Source: Maribacter sedimenticola
GTDB lineage: Bacteria; Bacteroidota; Bacteroidia; Flavobacteriales; Flavobacteriaceae
Direction of reading: 5' to 3'
Assembly: GCF_900188415.1 (NCBI RefSeq)
Contig: NZ_FZNV01000010.1
Coordinates: 1-64,000 of the forward strand
Length of the DNA stretch: 64,000 nucleotides
Part shown: one piece after another, positions 1 through 12,061 of the stretch
Layout: the number at the start of each line of letters is the position of its first letter
How positions within the stretch are numbered: position 1 is the first letter of the stretch
Made by a program: the position numbers and the translations under genes
Notes under the pieces: model-generated
Databases searched by the model: none
Told to the model about the DNA's origin: nothing
The model's input: only the letters and a program-made list of their open reading frames with translations

Positions 1-1446
1 CTCGTCGGGCGTATCGATACCGTCGCCGTCGTCGTCAAGGTCGCGGTAGTTCACGTCCTCGGTGCCGTCCGTATCGGGAAGGTCCGTCGCAGGGTCGTCT
101 ATCTCGTCGTTCACATCGAATCCGTCGTTCACGTCAGAACCTTCATAGCCATCGTCAAGTCCGTCACCATCGGTATCGGTACCGGTATAGGACTGGTCGG
201 GAATGCCATCATAATTAAAATCGTTGCCCTCGTTGTTGTCGGGCACCGAATCGTTGTCGCTATCGTCATCAAGATAATCGACATTGTCCGTGCCGTCCGT
301 GTTCACGGGGTCAAGGCCCCCTATGTACGCGCTGTTGACCCCGTCGTTGGACGCATACGTGACCGAATCGTCCGCATTGGGCGCTATGTAGCCCGATGTG
401 GTCTGTGCCTCTACGTTGTCAGGTATGCCGTCGTTATCGCTGTCTATGTCCCTAAAATCTGGCTGACTATCGTTGTCTGAATTTATTGGCGTTATACCAC
501 TAGGGGTATAAACATCATCCATACCGTTTCGGTTATTATCAACACCCCCGGGGGCCAAATAACCATCAATTGTCTGGCTTTCATTATTATCTAAAATACC
601 ATCATTATCAGAATCTATATCCCGATAATCCGGCATACCATCACCATCGGTATCAATAGTACTTAAACCGTCTTCATAAGCATCATCAATGTCATTGCAA
701 TTGGTATCACCTAACGGTCTAAGATAACCGGCGGACGTCTGAGCCTCTACTTTGTCCTTAATACCATCCGCATCAGAATCAAAATCACGATAATCCGGGA
801 ATTCATCATTATCAGAATTTATAGGGATTATCCCAAAACCGTAACTGCCTTCGTACGCATCATCCAAACCATTAGCGTTAATGTCTATATTTAAGGGTGC
901 CACATAGCCTAAAAAGGATTGTGCCTCAACATTATCCCTAATACCATCAATATCAGAATCTATATCCAAATAATCAGGAATAGGTTTACAACTTCCTCTT
1001 ATACCATCTGTATTTACCGGGGTTAAGCCCAACATGCCAGATTGCTCAAAAGCATCATCCAAACCATTACCATTATCATCCCTGTTCCATCTAACAATAA
1101 GGGTTCCGTTGCCCTGGGCTTCAATAGTATCCAAAATACCGTCATTATCCGAATCAATATCCAAATAATTGGGAATTCCATCTCCATCTTGGTCAGACGG
1201 ATTGGTCAGGTAATTATTGTCCCCATCCTCATTTTGGTCTTCCACAGTATCCAAAATGCCATCATCATCCTCATCAATATCCGTATCATTGTTGGTAGTG
1301 GTATCGTTATTTTTATACATCAAAGAACCCTCCTGATTAGCCTTGCTAAATTGGATTCCGATTATAAAAAAAGAAAAACATATTAGAAATAAGTTTGAAA
1401 GTTTAAACCTAAATCCATCAATCTTCAATAATGTAGTTTTACCCAT
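1..1446 (-). CDS. Secreted thrombospondin type 3 repeat protein, 5' part (C-terminus beyond left edge)
   Basis: Reading from the ATG at 1446, the frame stays open for 482 codons to base 1, so only the N-terminal part is present. Residues 1 to about 36 form a signal peptide (basic start, then hydrophobic LFLICFSFFIIGIQ, then SKA before the likely cut). The rest is very acidic and made of DxDxDG-type calcium-binding loops (for example DSDNDGILD and DTDGDGMPDY), recurring about every 70-80 residues with a conserved core DYxDIDSDxDGIxDNxEAQ. This is the thrombospondin type 3 repeat family. Such proteins in Flavobacteriaceae usually continue into adhesion or T9SS sorting domains, which cannot be seen here. 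Function is inferred as cell-surface or adhesive. Base composition changes strongly near base 460: the 3' part seen here is G+C-rich with GAC/GGC codons, while the 5' part uses GAT/GGT. Confidence 0.85.
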   Translation of the reverse strand, partial: MGKTTLLKIDGFRFKLSNLFLICFSFFIIGIQFSKANQEGSLMYKNNDTTTNNDTDIDEDDDGILDTVEDQNEDGDNNYLTNPSDQDGDGIPNYLDIDSDNDGILDTIEAQGNGTLIVRWNRDDNGNGLDDAFEQSGMLGLTPVNTDGIRGSCKPIPDYLDIDSDIDGIRDNVEAQSFLGYVAPLNIDINANGLDDAYEGSYGFGIIPINSDNDEFPDYRDFDSDADGIKDKVEAQTSAGYLRPLGDTNCNDIDDAYEDGLSTIDTDGDGMPDYRDIDSDNDGILDNNESQTIDGYLAPGGVDNNRNGMDDVYTPSGITPINSDNDSQPDFRDIDSDNDGIPDNVEAQTTSGYIAPNADDSVTYASNDGVNSAYIGGLDPVNTDGTDNVDYLDDDSDNDSVPDNNEGNDFNYDGIPDQSYTGTDTDGDGLDDGYEGSDVNDGFDVNDEIDDPATDLPDTDGTEDVNYRDLDDDGDGIDTPDE

Positions 1447-1823
1447 AAGTGTTTAGTGTTTTACTAATCACCATGGCAATGTAGTGTTGCGTTTCGTATA
1501 AGAAAGTGGGGCTTACTTAATAAAAACTATGCTAAGATATAGTATAATTATTTCAACACAAATAGTTTTTCCTTTATCCATCAAATACAAAAGATGAACT
1601 ACTTATTAATTTGTTGAAAGTTACATTAATATCCTGTCGATACAATTAAGTACGGTATAAGTTAAGAAAAAGACTATGTAATGCGAAAATTCTTTTCACC
1701 ACCCTTACTTTTTACAAAAATTCTTTTCACCCGCTTTCGCTATACTTTTTAATTTTGATTTTTGCTTTAAATTACAGGAAGATGGAGAATACAAATTAGC
1801 TTATTTTTGCACAAATATTTTAC
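1447..1823. other. 377-base divergent intergenic region with a 15-bp direct repeat
   Basis: This spacer separates the divergent thrombospondin-repeat gene and prfC. It is AT-rich with no credible small gene. The sequence AAAATTCTTTTCACC occurs at 1686-1700 and again at 1717-1731, a 31-bp period. Outside the repeats lie GCGAAA (1683-1688) and TTTCGC (1735-1740), which are complementary. The repeats could be binding sites for a regulator of either gene, but nothing identifies the protein. No promoter matching TTG...TAnnTTTG was found for the minus-strand gene. Confidence 0.5.
1802..1809 (+). promoter_or_regulatory. -7 promoter element of prfC
   Basis: TATTTTTG matches the Bacteroidota -7 consensus TAnnTTTG exactly. 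It lies 14 nt before the prfC start codon, which would leave a leader of only about 10 nt. No TTG was found at the usual -33 distance, so this is a half-supported promoter. Confidence 0.45.
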
Positions 1824-3413
1824 ATGAGTTTTAAGCAAGAAATAGAACGAAGAAGGACTTTTGGCATAATTTCACATCCCGATGCCGGTAAAACCACATT
1901 GACCGAAAAATTGCTACTCTTTGGGGGCGCCATACAAGAAGCAGGAGCGGTAAAAAACAATAAAATAAAAAAGACCGCTACCAGTGATTTTATGGAGATA
2001 GAGCGACAAAGAGGTATCTCAGTTGCAACCTCTGTTCTAGCTTTTCTATACAAGGACAAAAAAATAAATATCCTTGACACACCTGGCCATAAGGATTTTG
2101 CAGAAGACACTTTTAGAACATTAACAGCAGTTGATAGTGTAATCGTAGTTATTGATGTTGCCAAAGGTGTGGAAGAACAAACGGTAAAATTGGTTGAAGT
2201 CTGCCGAATGAGGAAGATACCCATGCTGGTTTTCATAAATAAAATGGACCGTGAAGGACAAGATGCCTTTGACCTATTGGATGAATTAGAGCAAAAACTA
2301 GGGTTATCCGTTACACCATTAAGTTTTCCTATTGGTATGGGATATGATTTTAAAGGGATTTACAATATTTACGAAAAAAATATTAACCTATTTAGCGGGG
2401 ATAGCAAAAAAAATATTGAACAGACCATTGCCTTTGATAATGTCAACAACCCAGAATTGGAAAAGATAATAGGTTCCAATGCCGCTGAAGAACTTAGGGA
2501 TAATCTAGATTTGGTATGGGGCGTTTACCCAAAGTTCAACAAGGAATTATATTTAAAGGGTGATCAGCAACCTGTTTTTTTTGGTTCAGCTCTTAACAAT
2601 TTTGGTGTTAGGGAACTTTTGGACTGTTTTATTCAAATAGCCCCTACACCACGTTCAAAGAATGCCGAGGAGCGTATGGTAGAAGCTAGCGAAAAGGATA
2701 TGACCGGATTTGTTTTTAAGATTCATGCCAATATGGATCCAAAACACAGGGACCGTTTGGCTTTTATTAAAATAGTTTCTGGCACATTTGAACGAAATAA
2801 GCCATACCTACATGTAAGACAAGGAAAAAAATTAAAGTTTTCAAGCCCCAATGCTTTCTTTGCGGAAAAGAAAGAAATTGTGGACATTTCCTATCCTGGA
2901 GATATTGTTGGCCTGCACGACACAGGTAACTTTAAAATTGGGGACACTTTGACCGAAGGCGAAATATTGCATTATAAAGGGATACCCAGTTTTTCTCCAG
3001 AACACTTTAGGTACATCAATAATGCCGACCCCATGAAATCCAAGCAATTGTACAAAGGTATTGACCAATTGATGGACGAAGGTGTGGCACAGCTTTTTAC
3101 CCTAGAATTAAATGGCCGAAAGGTAATTGGTACCGTTGGCGCCCTACAATTTGAAGTAATACAATATAGACTAGAACACGAATATGGTGCCAAATGTAGC
3201 TATGAAAATTTCAATGTTTACAAAGCTTGTTGGGTAGGAACCGAAAATAGAAAATCAGAGGAATTCAAAGAATTTGAACGTGTAAAGCAAAAATTTTTAG
3301 CAAAAGATAAAAGGGGCCAGTTGGTCTTTTTAGCAGATTCACAATTTTCGTTGCAAATGACGCAACAGAAATATCCTTCTGTGAAGCTTCACTTTGTCTC
3401 GGAATTTGATTAA
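1824..3413 (+). CDS. prfC: Peptide chain release factor 3 (RF3)
   Basis: A 529-residue translational GTPase that removes RF1/RF2 from the ribosome after termination. The N-terminal G domain shows the P-loop HPDAGKTT at residues 18-25, the DTPGHKDF switch II motif near residue 85 and NKMD near residue 140. Domains II and III follow, and the length is normal for RF3. The opening [23 protein letters not shown] separates it from EF-G and LepA. It is a single-gene unit, divergent from the repeat protein on its left, and ends in a strong shared hairpin terminator facing the DUF3467 gene. The start is fixed by the family N-terminus. Confidence 0.95.
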   Translation: MSFKQEIERRRTFGIISHPDAGKTTLTEKLLLFGGAIQEAGAVKNNKIKKTATSDFMEIERQRGISVATSVLAFLYKDKKINILDTPGHKDFAEDTFRTLTAVDSVIVVIDVAKGVEEQTVKLVEVCRMRKIPMLVFINKMDREGQDAFDLLDELEQKLGLSVTPLSFPIGMGYDFKGIYNIYEKNINLFSGDSKKNIEQTIAFDNVNNPELEKIIGSNAAEELRDNLDLVWGVYPKFNKELYLKGDQQPVFFGSALNNFGVRELLDCFIQIAPTPRSKNAEERMVEASEKDMTGFVFKIHANMDPKHRDRLAFIKIVSGTFERNKPYLHVRQGKKLKFSSPNAFFAEKKEIVDISYPGDIVGLHDTGNFKIGDTLTEGEILHYKGIPSFSPEHFRYINNADPMKSKQLYKGIDQLMDEGVAQLFTLELNGRKVIGTVGALQFEVIQYRLEHEYGAKCSYENFNVYKACWVGTENRKSEEFKEFERVKQKFLAKDKRGQLVFLADSQFSLQMTQQKYPSVKLHFVSEFD

Positions 3414-3415
3414 AT

Positions 3416-3451
3416 AAAAAAGCCCAATCTAAAAATATTGGGCTTTTTTTT
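3416..3451. terminator. Bidirectional terminator between prfC and the DUF3467 gene
   Basis: AAAAAAGCCCAAT (3416-3428) pairs with ATTGGGCTTTTTT (3437-3449) around an 8-nt loop. A T-run follows on the plus strand and an A-run precedes it, so it can act for both convergent genes. The minus-strand DUF3467 stop codon abuts it. Confidence 0.85.
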
Positions 3452-3764
3452 ATGCTTCTCCCGTAGGTCCAAAATTTAGAGGTATGGAAGGTTGTTCATA
3501 ATCTTTTATCGTTCCATGTGCCTTTTCAAAACGTTGCACATTTTCGTTTAAAGCTTTTAAAAACTTCTTTGCATGTTGGGGGGTCAAAATTATTCTACTT
3601 TTAACCTTTGCTTTTGGCGCACCAGGCATCATACTGATAAAATCCACTACAAATTCTGAAACCGAATGATTAATAATGGCTAAATTGGAATAGATTCCTT
3701 CGGCCATCTTTTCATCCAACTCTATATTGATTTGTTTTTGATTCGGATTTTTATTCTCACTCAT
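3450..3764 (-). CDS. DUF3467 family protein
   Basis: A 104-residue soluble protein of the DUF3467 family. It is recognised by the pattern NIELDEKMAEGIYSN, then SEFVVDF, PGAPKAKVKSRIILTP and a C-terminal helix rich in lysine and glutamate. There is no signal peptide or membrane segment. The function is unknown. In Bacteroidota the gene habitually sits just downstream of rpoC, as here. However, a strong hairpin (3783-3813) lies between them, so its transcription either depends on read-through or on a promoter I could not identify. The start ATG at 3764 is the only reasonable one. Confidence 0.85.
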   Translation of the reverse strand: MSENKNPNQKQINIELDEKMAEGIYSNLAIINHSVSEFVVDFISMMPGAPKAKVKSRIILTPQHAKKFLKALNENVQRFEKAHGTIKDYEQPSIPLNFGPTGEA

Positions 3765-3782
3765 AGTTTTTAATTATAAAAA

Positions 3783-3813
3783 AAAGACCCTCAAAATAAA
3801 TTTGAGGGTCTTT
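3783..3813 (-). terminator. rpoC terminator
   Basis: A perfect 13-bp stem (3783-3795 with 3801-3813, AAAGACCCTCAAA and its complement) with a 5-nt loop lies immediately after the rpoC stop. On the minus strand it is followed by a T-run reading into TTATAATTA. This should end the rpoBC transcript before the DUF3467 gene, at least partly. Confidence 0.85.
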
Positions 3814-3817
3814 GATA

Positions 3818-6800
3818 TTAAAATCTTAAGGCCTCTTTTCTGGCCATTATCTCATCATACTCTTCCTTAGATCCTACGATTATGCTATCATAGTCCCTCA
3901 TTCCTGTACCTGCCGGAATCTTATGACCTACGATTACATTTTCTTTAAGACCCTCTAACGTATCTATCTTACCACTTACTGCAGCCTCGTTCAGAACTTT
4001 TGTCGTTTCTTGGAACGATGCAGCAGAGATAAATGACTTCGTCTGTAATGAAGCCCTTGTAATACCCTGCAATATTGGGGTGGCTGTTGCCGATACGGCA
4101 TCCCTTGCCTCTACAATGGCTTTATCACTACGTTTAAGCAATGAATTCTCGTCCCTCAATTCCCTTGGTGTAACTATTTGACCAGGTTTCAAGTTTTCCG
4201 AATCACCGGCATCCATGACAACTTTTTTACCGAAAATATTATCATTTTCCTTAATAAAGTCATCTTTATGAATTAATTGGTTTTCCAAGAAAATTGTATC
4301 TCCCGGATCAACGATTCTTACCTTTCTCATCATTTGCCTAACGACTACCTCAAAGTGCTTGTCATTGATCTTTACACCTTGTAACCTATACACCTCTTGC
4401 ACTTCGTTCACCAAGTACTGTTGTACGGCAGATGGTCCTTTTATTGCCAATATATCCTCAGGAGTAATAGAACCATCTGATAACGGCATACCTGCCCTAA
4501 CATAATCATTTTCCTGAACAAGGATTTGATTAGATAGCTTCACCAAATATTTCTTTACTTCTCCCAATTTGGATTCAATGATTATCTCACGGTTACCTCT
4601 CTTGATCTTACCAAAAGAAACAACACCATCAATTTCGGACACCACCGCTGGGTTAGAAGGATTTCGTGCCTCGAACAATTCAGTTACCCTTGGTAGACCA
4701 CCGGTAATATCACCTGCCTTTGCAGATTTACGTGGTATTTTAACCAAAATCTTACCTTCCTTGATCTTATCACCATCATCTACCATAATGTGGGAACCTA
4801 CAGGTAGGTTATATGAACGCAAGGTTTCTCCTTTATTATCTTGAATCAATAAAGTTGGAATCAACTTTTTGTTTCGAGATTCAGAAATAACTTTCTCCTG
4901 GAAACCAGTTTGTTCATCTATTTCTACTTGATATGTAACACCTTGTTCAATATTCTCATAGGCGATCTTACCTGGGAATTCAGAAACGATTACACCGTTA
5001 TATGGATCCCAAGAACAAATAACATCTCCTTTTTCAACCTTTGCACCATTTTCCACAAATAATTGTGAACCATAAGGAATATTGCTTGTACTTAAGGTTA
5101 TACCAGTTTTTGCATCAACAACTTTAATTTCCGTTGTTCTTGATATTACGATTTCAGCTGGACTACCATCCGAACCTTCACCGGTTACCGTTCTTAAATC
5201 CTCAATTTCAGCAATACCCGAGAATCTTACCTCTAATTTATTGTCCTCTGAAATGTTACCTGCAATACCACCTACGTGAAACGTTCTTAGTGTAAGCTGT
5301 GTTCCTGGCTCACCAATGGATTGTGCTGCAACAACACCTACAGCTTCGCCCCTTTGTACCATTTTATTGGTAGATAGGTTTCTTCCGTAACATTGTGCAC
5401 AAATTCCTTTTTCAGCCTCACATGTCAATGCCGACCTTACCTGAACTTTTTCTATAGGAGAATTCTCTATTTTCTTAACATCGCTCTCCATGATATGCTG
5501 ACCAGCCTTTAAGATCAACTCTTCCGTCATTGGATTGTAAACATCATGTAATGATACACGACCCAAGATTCTTTCTCCAAGACTTTCTACTACCTCTTCA
5601 TTTTTCTTAAGCGCCTGTACTTCTACACCTCTTAAGGTCTCACAATCTTCAGTATTAATAATTACATCTTGAGAAACATCTACCAGCCTTCTTGTTAGGT
5701 AACCAGCATCAGCCGTTTTAAGGGCCGTATCCGCAAGTCCTTTACGAGCACCGTGTGTTGATATAAAGTATTCAAGAATGGAAAGACCTTCCTTAAAGTT
5801 AGATAAAATTGGGTTTTCAATAATCTCACCACCACCGGCAGTAGATTTTTTAGGCTTAGCCATAAGACCACGCATACCCGTTAACTGGCGAATTTGCTCC
5901 TTAGAACCCCTTGCACCAGAATCAAGCATCATATACACAGAGTTAAACCCTTGTTGATCCTCACGAATACGTTTCATTGCCAACTCAGTTAACTGAGCAT
6001 TGGTAGATGTCCAAACATCAATTACCTGATTGTAGCGTTCGTTGTTTGTTATTAGACCCATGTTATAGTTTGCCATAATGCCGTCAACTTGACCATTGGC
6101 ATCTGCAATCATTTCATGTTTCTCTTTTGGTATAATAATATCCCCTAAACTAAAAGATAATCCTCCTCTAAAGGCAAAATCATACCCTAAATTCTTAATT
6201 CTATCCAAGAAATCTGCCGTTGTTGGCACATCAGTTACGGCTAAAATTCCACCGATAATATCCCTAAGGGATTTCTTGTTCAAGACATCATTGATATAAC
6301 CCGCCTCTTCAGGAACTTCCATGTTGAACAATACTCTACCTACCGTTGTTGGTATTATCTTATATACCAACTCTCCTTCTTCATTAAAATCCTTGGCCCT
6401 TACCTTGATACCGGCATTCAAATCTACCTTACCTTCATTAAAGGCAATTTCAACTTCTTCAAACGAGTAAAAAGTAATTCCTTCACCTTTTACAATCAAC
6501 TCAGGCGTAGATTTTCTTTCTTTGGTCATATAATATAGACCCAAGACCATATCCTGTGATGGTACCGTAATAGGAGAACCGTTGGCAGGGTTCAAAATAT
6601 TATGCGAAGCCAACATCAATAATTGACATTCTAGAATAGCCTCTGGCCCTAAAGGAAGGTGAACCGCCATTTGATCCCCATCAAAATCCGCGTTAAACGC
6701 AGTACAAACCAACGGGTGCAGACGTATTGCCTTACCTTCAATTAATTTTGGCTGAAAAGCTTGAATACCTAAACGGTGCAATGTAGGAGCCCTGTTTAAC

Positions 6801-8116
6801 ATTACAGGATGCCCTTTCAGTACATTTTCTAAGATATCCCAAACTACAGGCTCTTTTTTATCTATAATTTTTTTAGCAGATTTAACTGTTTTTACAATAC
6901 CTCTTTCAATCAGTTTCCTGATAACAAAAGGTTTGTAAAGTTCCGCAGCCATATCTTTAGGTAGACCACATTCAAACAACTTCATTTCCGGACCTACAAC
7001 AATTACCGAACGCGCAGAGTAATCAACACGTTTACCTAAAAGGTTTTGACGGAAACGACCTTGTTTTCCTTTCAATGAGTCTGAAAGTGATTTTAAAGGT
7101 CTATTTGATTCTGTTTTAACAGCAGAAGCTTTTCTTGTGTTATCGAACAAAGAATCCACCGCTTCCTGAAGCATACGTTTTTCATTACGTAAAATTACTT
7201 CTGGAGCCTTTATTTCAACTAATCTTTTCAGACGGTTGTTACGGATAATTACCCTTCTATAAAGATCATTTAAATCTGATGTTGCAAAACGGCCACCATC
7301 CAATGGAACCAATGGACGTAATTCTGGTGGTATTACCGGAATTACCTTCATAATCATCCACTCTGGCTCGTTCTCTCTATTTTCTTGGGATTCCCTTAAT
7401 GCCTCTACAACCTGTAGACGCTTTAAGGCCTCTGTTTTACGTTGTTTAGAGGTCTCCGTATTTGCTTTATGTCTTAACTCAAAAGAAAGTTCCTTTAAAT
7501 TAATCCTTCCCAATAGATCAATTAAACATTCCGCCCCCATCTTAGCGATGAATTTATTAGGATCGGAATCTTCTAAATATTGATTTTCTTGAGGAATGGT
7601 ATCCAAAATGTTCAAGTATTCCTCTTCTGTCAAGAAATCCATTTTCTGAATTTCCTCACCTTCAGGACCTTTGGCAATACCTGGCTGTATTACTACATAA
7701 CGTTCGTAGTAAATAATCATATCCAATTTCTTGGACGGCAAACCTAAAAGGTATCCTATTTTGTTGGGTAAGGAACGAAAGTACCAAATATGTGCTACAG
7801 GAACTACTAGGTTAATATGACCTACACGATCCCTACGAACCTTTTTTTCCGTTACCTCCACACCACAACGATCACATACAATACCGCGGTAGCGAATACG
7901 CTTATATTTTCCACAAGCACATTCATAATCCTTTACAGGGCCAAAAATACGCTCACAAAACAAACCATCACGTTCTGGTTTGTGCGTTCTATAATTAATT
8001 GTTTCAGGCTTTAAAACCTCACCTCTAGATTCTGCCAAAATTGATTCTGGCGATGCTAAACCTATTGAAATTTTATCGAACCTTTTTACTGGGTTATTAT
8101 CTTTTATTCTTGCCAT
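3818..8116 (-). CDS. rpoC: DNA-directed RNA polymerase subunit beta'
   Basis: A 1432-residue catalytic subunit of RNA polymerase. An N-terminal zinc site is formed by Cys66, Cys68, Cys81 and Cys84. The Mg2+-binding [12 protein letters not shown] motif falls near residue 470. A second cysteine cluster ([11 protein letters not shown]) lies near residue 890, followed by the bridge-helix and trigger-loop region with [16 protein letters not shown]. The C-terminal half carries the beta-barrel insertions usual for the Bacteroidota form, and the length is normal. It is 61 bp downstream of rpoB in the same operon and ends in a strong terminator. Confidence 0.98.
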   Translation of the reverse strand: MARIKDNNPVKRFDKISIGLASPESILAESRGEVLKPETINYRTHKPERDGLFCERIFGPVKDYECACGKYKRIRYRGIVCDRCGVEVTEKKVRRDRVGHINLVVPVAHIWYFRSLPNKIGYLLGLPSKKLDMIIYYERYVVIQPGIAKGPEGEEIQKMDFLTEEEYLNILDTIPQENQYLEDSDPNKFIAKMGAECLIDLLGRINLKELSFELRHKANTETSKQRKTEALKRLQVVEALRESQENRENEPEWMIMKVIPVIPPELRPLVPLDGGRFATSDLNDLYRRVIIRNNRLKRLVEIKAPEVILRNEKRMLQEAVDSLFDNTRKASAVKTESNRPLKSLSDSLKGKQGRFRQNLLGKRVDYSARSVIVVGPEMKLFECGLPKDMAAELYKPFVIRKLIERGIVKTVKSAKKIIDKKEPVVWDILENVLKGHPVMLNRAPTLHRLGIQAFQPKLIEGKAIRLHPLVCTAFNADFDGDQMAVHLPLGPEAILECQLLMLASHNILNPANGSPITVPSQDMVLGLYYMTKERKSTPELIVKGEGITFYSFEEVEIAFNEGKVDLNAGIKVRAKDFNEEGELVYKIIPTTVGRVLFNMEVPEEAGYINDVLNKKSLRDIIGGILAVTDVPTTADFLDRIKNLGYDFAFRGGLSFSLGDIIIPKEKHEMIADANGQVDGIMANYNMGLITNNERYNQVIDVWTSTNAQLTELAMKRIREDQQGFNSVYMMLDSGARGSKEQIRQLTGMRGLMAKPKKSTAGGGEIIENPILSNFKEGLSILEYFISTHGARKGLADTALKTADAGYLTRRLVDVSQDVIINTEDCETLRGVEVQALKKNEEVVESLGERILGRVSLHDVYNPMTEELILKAGQHIMESDVKKIENSPIEKVQVRSALTCEAEKGICAQCYGRNLSTNKMVQRGEAVGVVAAQSIGEPGTQLTLRTFHVGGIAGNISEDNKLEVRFSGIAEIEDLRTVTGEGSDGSPAEIVISRTTEIKVVDAKTGITLSTSNIPYGSQLFVENGAKVEKGDVICSWDPYNGVIVSEFPGKIAYENIEQGVTYQVEIDEQTGFQEKVISESRNKKLIPTLLIQDNKGETLRSYNLPVGSHIMVDDGDKIKEGKILVKIPRKSAKAGDITGGLPRVTELFEARNPSNPAVVSEIDGVVSFGKIKRGNREIIIESKLGEVKKYLVKLSNQILVQENDYVRAGMPLSDGSITPEDILAIKGPSAVQQYLVNEVQEVYRLQGVKINDKHFEVVVRQMMRKVRIVDPGDTIFLENQLIHKDDFIKENDNIFGKKVVMDAGDSENLKPGQIVTPRELRDENSLLKRSDKAIVEARDAVSATATPILQGITRASLQTKSFISAASFQETTKVLNEAAVSGKIDTLEGLKENVIVGHKIPAGTGMRDYDSIIVGSKEEYDEIMARKEALRF

Positions 8117-8177
8117 AATAGCGTGCTGATAATGTTTTAATTTTTTTTACTTATAGTCTACAATAGTAACTATTGAA

Positions 8178-11100
8178 CTACTCCTCAAGTCTAATATCCA
8201 AACCTAATCCCTTAAGTTCGTGCATTAAAACGTTGAAAGATTCTGGTAAACCAGGTTCAGGCATTGTTTCGCCCTTAACAATAGATTCATAGGTCTTAGC
8301 TCTTCCGATTACATCATCGGACTTAACCGTTAAAATCTCACGTAAGGTTGCGGATGCACCGTAGGCCTCAAGTGCCCAAACTTCCATCTCACCAAAACGC
8401 TGACCACCAAATTGAGCTTTACCACCCAATGGCTGTTGCGTAATCAAAGAGTATGGTCCAATAGATCTAGCGTGCATCTTATCATCTACCATATGTCCTA
8501 GTTTCAACATATAGATAACACCCACGGTGGCCGGTTGATCAAAACGTTGACCAGTTCCTCCATCATACAAATATGTATGTCCAAATCTTGGAATTCCCGC
8601 TTCATCCGTATAAGCATTGATTTCGTCCAATGTGGCACCGTCAAAAATTGGAGTGGCAAATTTCTTACCTAATTTAAGGCCAGCCCATCCCAATACAGTT
8701 TCATAAATCTGCCCAATGTTCATACGAGATGGTACACCTAATGGGTTCAATACGATATCTACGGGAGTTCCATCTTCTAGGAACGGCATATCCTCATGAC
8801 GCACAATCCTGGAAACAATACCTTTGTTACCGTGTCTACCCGCCATTTTATCACCAACTTTTAGTTTACGTTTTTTAGCTACATAAACCTTGGCAAGCTT
8901 CATTATACCCGCTGGTAATTCATCCCCAACAGAAATGGTAAACTTATCCCTTCTCAAGTTACCTTGTAAGTCGTTAAGCTTAATCTTATAATTATGAAGC
9001 AAATCTGCTACCAATGCATTTGTTTCATTATCCGTAGTCCAACTTCCACCCACTAAATGAGCAAAATCATCCACAGAATTCAACATTTTCATGGTATACT
9101 TCTTACCCTTAGGCAAAACTTCTTCCCCTAAATCATTAAGTACTCCTTGTGAAGTTTTACCATTTACTATCGTAAATAATTTCTCAACAAGAACATCTTT
9201 TAATTCTTGGAACTTTACTTCATATTCCAATTCCAATTTAGAAAGCTCTTCCTTATCTTCTGAACGTTTTCTCTTATCCTTTACGGATCTAGAGAACAAT
9301 TTCTTTTCAATTACGACCCCTCTTAATGAAGGCGACGCTTTTAAAGAAGCATCTTTTACATCACCAGCCTTGTCTCCAAAAATGGCACGTAACAATTTTT
9401 CTTCAGGTGTTGGATCAGACTCCCCTTTAGGAGTAATCTTACCAATTAGAATATCACCGGGCTTAACTTCAGCACCTATTCTAATCATACCATTCTCATC
9501 CAAGTCTTTAGTAGCCTCTTCAGATACATTAGGAATATCATGTGTAAGCTCTTCCGCCCCTAATTTGGTATCCCTAACTTCCAAAGAATATTCATCAACA
9601 TGGATAGAGGTAAAAATATCTTCACGTACAACCTTCTCCGAAATAACGATCGCATCCTCAAAGTTATATCCTTTCCAAGGCATAAATGCCACGGTCAAGT
9701 TTCTTCCCAAGGCCAACTCACCTTTTTCGGTTGCATAACCCTCACATAATACCTGTCCTTTTTTAACCCTATCCCCTTTTTGAACAATTGGCTTTAGGTT
9801 AATATTGGTTCCTTGGTTGGTTTTTCTAAACTTCACCAAGAAATAGGTTTTCTCGTCTTCGTCGAAACTTATTAATCTTTCGTTATCAGTCCTATCGTAT
9901 TTGATGGTAATTTTCTGAGAATCAACATATTCAATAACACCATCGCCTTCCGCATTGATCAACACCCTAGAATCTGACGCTACCTGTCTTTCAAGACCTG
10001 TTCCCACGATTGGAGACTGTGGCTTCAACAATGGTACCGCCTGGCGCATCATGTTAGAGCCCATCAATGCCCTGTTCGCATCATCATGTTCCAAAAATGG
10101 AATCAATGAAGCAGAAATAGAAGCAATTTGGTTTGGTGCAACATCCGTATATTGAATATCAGATGGATCTACTACAGGGAAATCTCCTTCTTCCCTTGCA
10201 ATCACCTTATCCACACTTATCTTACCGTCATCATCCATAGGAATGTTTGCCTGAGCAATTTTCATTCCTTCTTCTTCCTCTGCACTTAAATATGCATAGT
10301 TTTTATAATCCACCACAGCGTCCGTCACCTTTCTATAAGGCGTTTCCAAGAAGCCCATAGGATTCACTTTCGCAAAAACAGAAAGTGAAGATATAAGTCC
10401 AATGTTTGGACCTTCTGGAGTTTCTATAGGACAAAGACGACCATAGTGTGTATAGTGAACATCACGAACCTCAAATCCTGCACGTTCTCTTGAAAGACCG
10501 CCTGGACCTAAAGCCGATAATCTTCTCTTGTGCGTAATCTCAGCAAGTGGATTTGTTTGATCCATAAACTGCGATAACTGGTTAGTACCAAAGAATGAAT
10601 TGATAACCGAAGACAGTGTCTTGGCATTAATCAAATCTATAGGTGTAAACACTTCATTATCACGAACGTTCATACGCTCACGTATTGTTCTGGCCATACG
10701 GGCAAGACCAACACCGAACTGAGATGACAATTGCTCCCCTACAGTTCTTACACGACGGTTAGAAAGGTGGTCAATATCATCGATCTCTGCTTTTGAGTTA
10801 ATTAACTCAATTAAATATTTAATGATTGTTATGATATCTTCCTTTGTCAAGACCTGCTTGTCCATTCCAATATCCAACTGTAACTTCTTGTTCATTCTGT
10901 AACGACCAACCTCACCTAGGTTATAGCGTTGGTCAGAAAAGAACAATTTATCAATTATACCACGTGCAGTTTCCTCATCTGGCGGTTCTGCATTACGTAA
11001 TTGACGATAGATGTGCTCAACAGCTTCCTTTTCAGAATTTGTTGGATCCTTTTGTAACGTATTATGGATAATGGCGTAATCTGATTGCGCATTATTCTCC

Positions 11101-11987
11101 TTATGTAACAAAATAGTCTTAACATCTGCATCGATTATTTCTGCAATATGCTCTTTTTCCAAAATAGTATCACGGTCCAATACTATTTCATTACGTTCTA
11201 TTGAGACAACTTCACCTGTATCCTCATCAACAAAATCTTCATGCCAGGTATTCAATACCCTAGCCGCCAATTTACGTCCCAATACTTTTTTAAGCCCGGC
11301 ATTAGAGACCTTTACTTCTTCTGAAAGGTCAAAAATTTCTAAAATATCCTTATCACGTTCAAAACCAATAGCCCTGAACAAGGTAGTAACCGGTAATTTT
11401 TTCTTTCTATCGATATAAGCATACATTACGCCATTGATATCGGTAGCAAATTCTATCCATGACCCTTTAAAAGGAATTACCCTGGCAGAATATAATTTAG
11501 TTCCATTTGCATGAAAAGACTGGCCAAAGAAAACCCCTGGTGATCTATGTAACTGAGAAACCACAACTCTCTCTGCGCCATTGATAACAAAAGTTCCACT
11601 TGGTGTCATATAAGGTATAGTACCCAAATACACATCTTGTACGATAGTCTCAAAGTCTTCATGTTCCGGATCGGTACAATACAATTTTAAACGTGCCTTT
11701 AAGGGAACGCTATATGTAAGACCTCTCTCAATACATTCTTGAATAGAATATCGGGGTGGATCAATAAAATAATCTAAAAACTCCAATACAAACTGATTTC
11801 TAGTATCAGTTATTGGAAAATTCTCCATGAAGGTATTGTATAAACCTTCATTACCTCTTTCATCTGATTTAGTCTCAAGTTGAAAAAAGTCTTGAAAAGA
11901 TTTAATCTGAATATCCAAGAAATCCGGATAATCCGGTGTATTTCTTGCGGAAGCAAAGCTTATTCTTTCAGTCTGATTTGTGAACAT
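8178..11987 (-). CDS. rpoB: DNA-directed RNA polymerase subunit beta
   Basis: A 1269-residue beta subunit. The start [16 protein letters not shown] is typical of Flavobacteriia. Recognisable segments include the rifampicin-pocket region [33 protein letters not shown] (given here only as landmarks: SQFMDQ and [12 protein letters not shown], near residues 470-500), the GRHGNKG motif, and the C-terminal [24 protein letters not shown] region. An acidic, lysine-rich insert around residues 900-960 is usual in this phylum. It forms the core enzyme with rpoC downstream; upstream, 132 bp and a hairpin separate it from rplL. Confidence 0.98.
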   Translation of the reverse strand: MFTNQTERISFASARNTPDYPDFLDIQIKSFQDFFQLETKSDERGNEGLYNTFMENFPITDTRNQFVLEFLDYFIDPPRYSIQECIERGLTYSVPLKARLKLYCTDPEHEDFETIVQDVYLGTIPYMTPSGTFVINGAERVVVSQLHRSPGVFFGQSFHANGTKLYSARVIPFKGSWIEFATDINGVMYAYIDRKKKLPVTTLFRAIGFERDKDILEIFDLSEEVKVSNAGLKKVLGRKLAARVLNTWHEDFVDEDTGEVVSIERNEIVLDRDTILEKEHIAEIIDADVKTILLHKENNAQSDYAIIHNTLQKDPTNSEKEAVEHIYRQLRNAEPPDEETARGIIDKLFFSDQRYNLGEVGRYRMNKKLQLDIGMDKQVLTKEDIITIIKYLIELINSKAEIDDIDHLSNRRVRTVGEQLSSQFGVGLARMARTIRERMNVRDNEVFTPIDLINAKTLSSVINSFFGTNQLSQFMDQTNPLAEITHKRRLSALGPGGLSRERAGFEVRDVHYTHYGRLCPIETPEGPNIGLISSLSVFAKVNPMGFLETPYRKVTDAVVDYKNYAYLSAEEEEGMKIAQANIPMDDDGKISVDKVIAREEGDFPVVDPSDIQYTDVAPNQIASISASLIPFLEHDDANRALMGSNMMRQAVPLLKPQSPIVGTGLERQVASDSRVLINAEGDGVIEYVDSQKITIKYDRTDNERLISFDEDEKTYFLVKFRKTNQGTNINLKPIVQKGDRVKKGQVLCEGYATEKGELALGRNLTVAFMPWKGYNFEDAIVISEKVVREDIFTSIHVDEYSLEVRDTKLGAEELTHDIPNVSEEATKDLDENGMIRIGAEVKPGDILIGKITPKGESDPTPEEKLLRAIFGDKAGDVKDASLKASPSLRGVVIEKKLFSRSVKDKRKRSEDKEELSKLELEYEVKFQELKDVLVEKLFTIVNGKTSQGVLNDLGEEVLPKGKKYTMKMLNSVDDFAHLVGGSWTTDNETNALVADLLHNYKIKLNDLQGNLRRDKFTISVGDELPAGIMKLAKVYVAKKRKLKVGDKMAGRHGNKGIVSRIVRHEDMPFLEDGTPVDIVLNPLGVPSRMNIGQIYETVLGWAGLKLGKKFATPIFDGATLDEINAYTDEAGIPRFGHTYLYDGGTGQRFDQPATVGVIYMLKLGHMVDDKMHARSIGPYSLITQQPLGGKAQFGGQRFGEMEVWALEAYGASATLREILTVKSDDVIGRAKTYESIVKGETMPEPGLPESFNVLMHELKGLGLDIRLEE

Positions 11988-12061
11988 CTACGGACAGTGT
12001 TTTGATCGTGAGTACTAAAGGGGTAGTATACTTCTTAATATACCTAAATCTATAAAATGGC

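Noticed and set aside
1-1446. Regularly spaced GC-rich repeat pattern that could look like a CRISPR or tandem DNA repeat array
   Set aside because: The repetition follows the codons of calcium-binding DxDxDG loops in one continuous open frame; units vary in length and sequence and there are no constant direct repeats with unique spacers.
9091-9738. Open frame of 215 codons on the plus strand opposite rpoB
   Set aside because: It is antisense to a conserved essential gene, has a serine/threonine/proline-rich composition typical of a reversed frame, and has no promoter or known domain.
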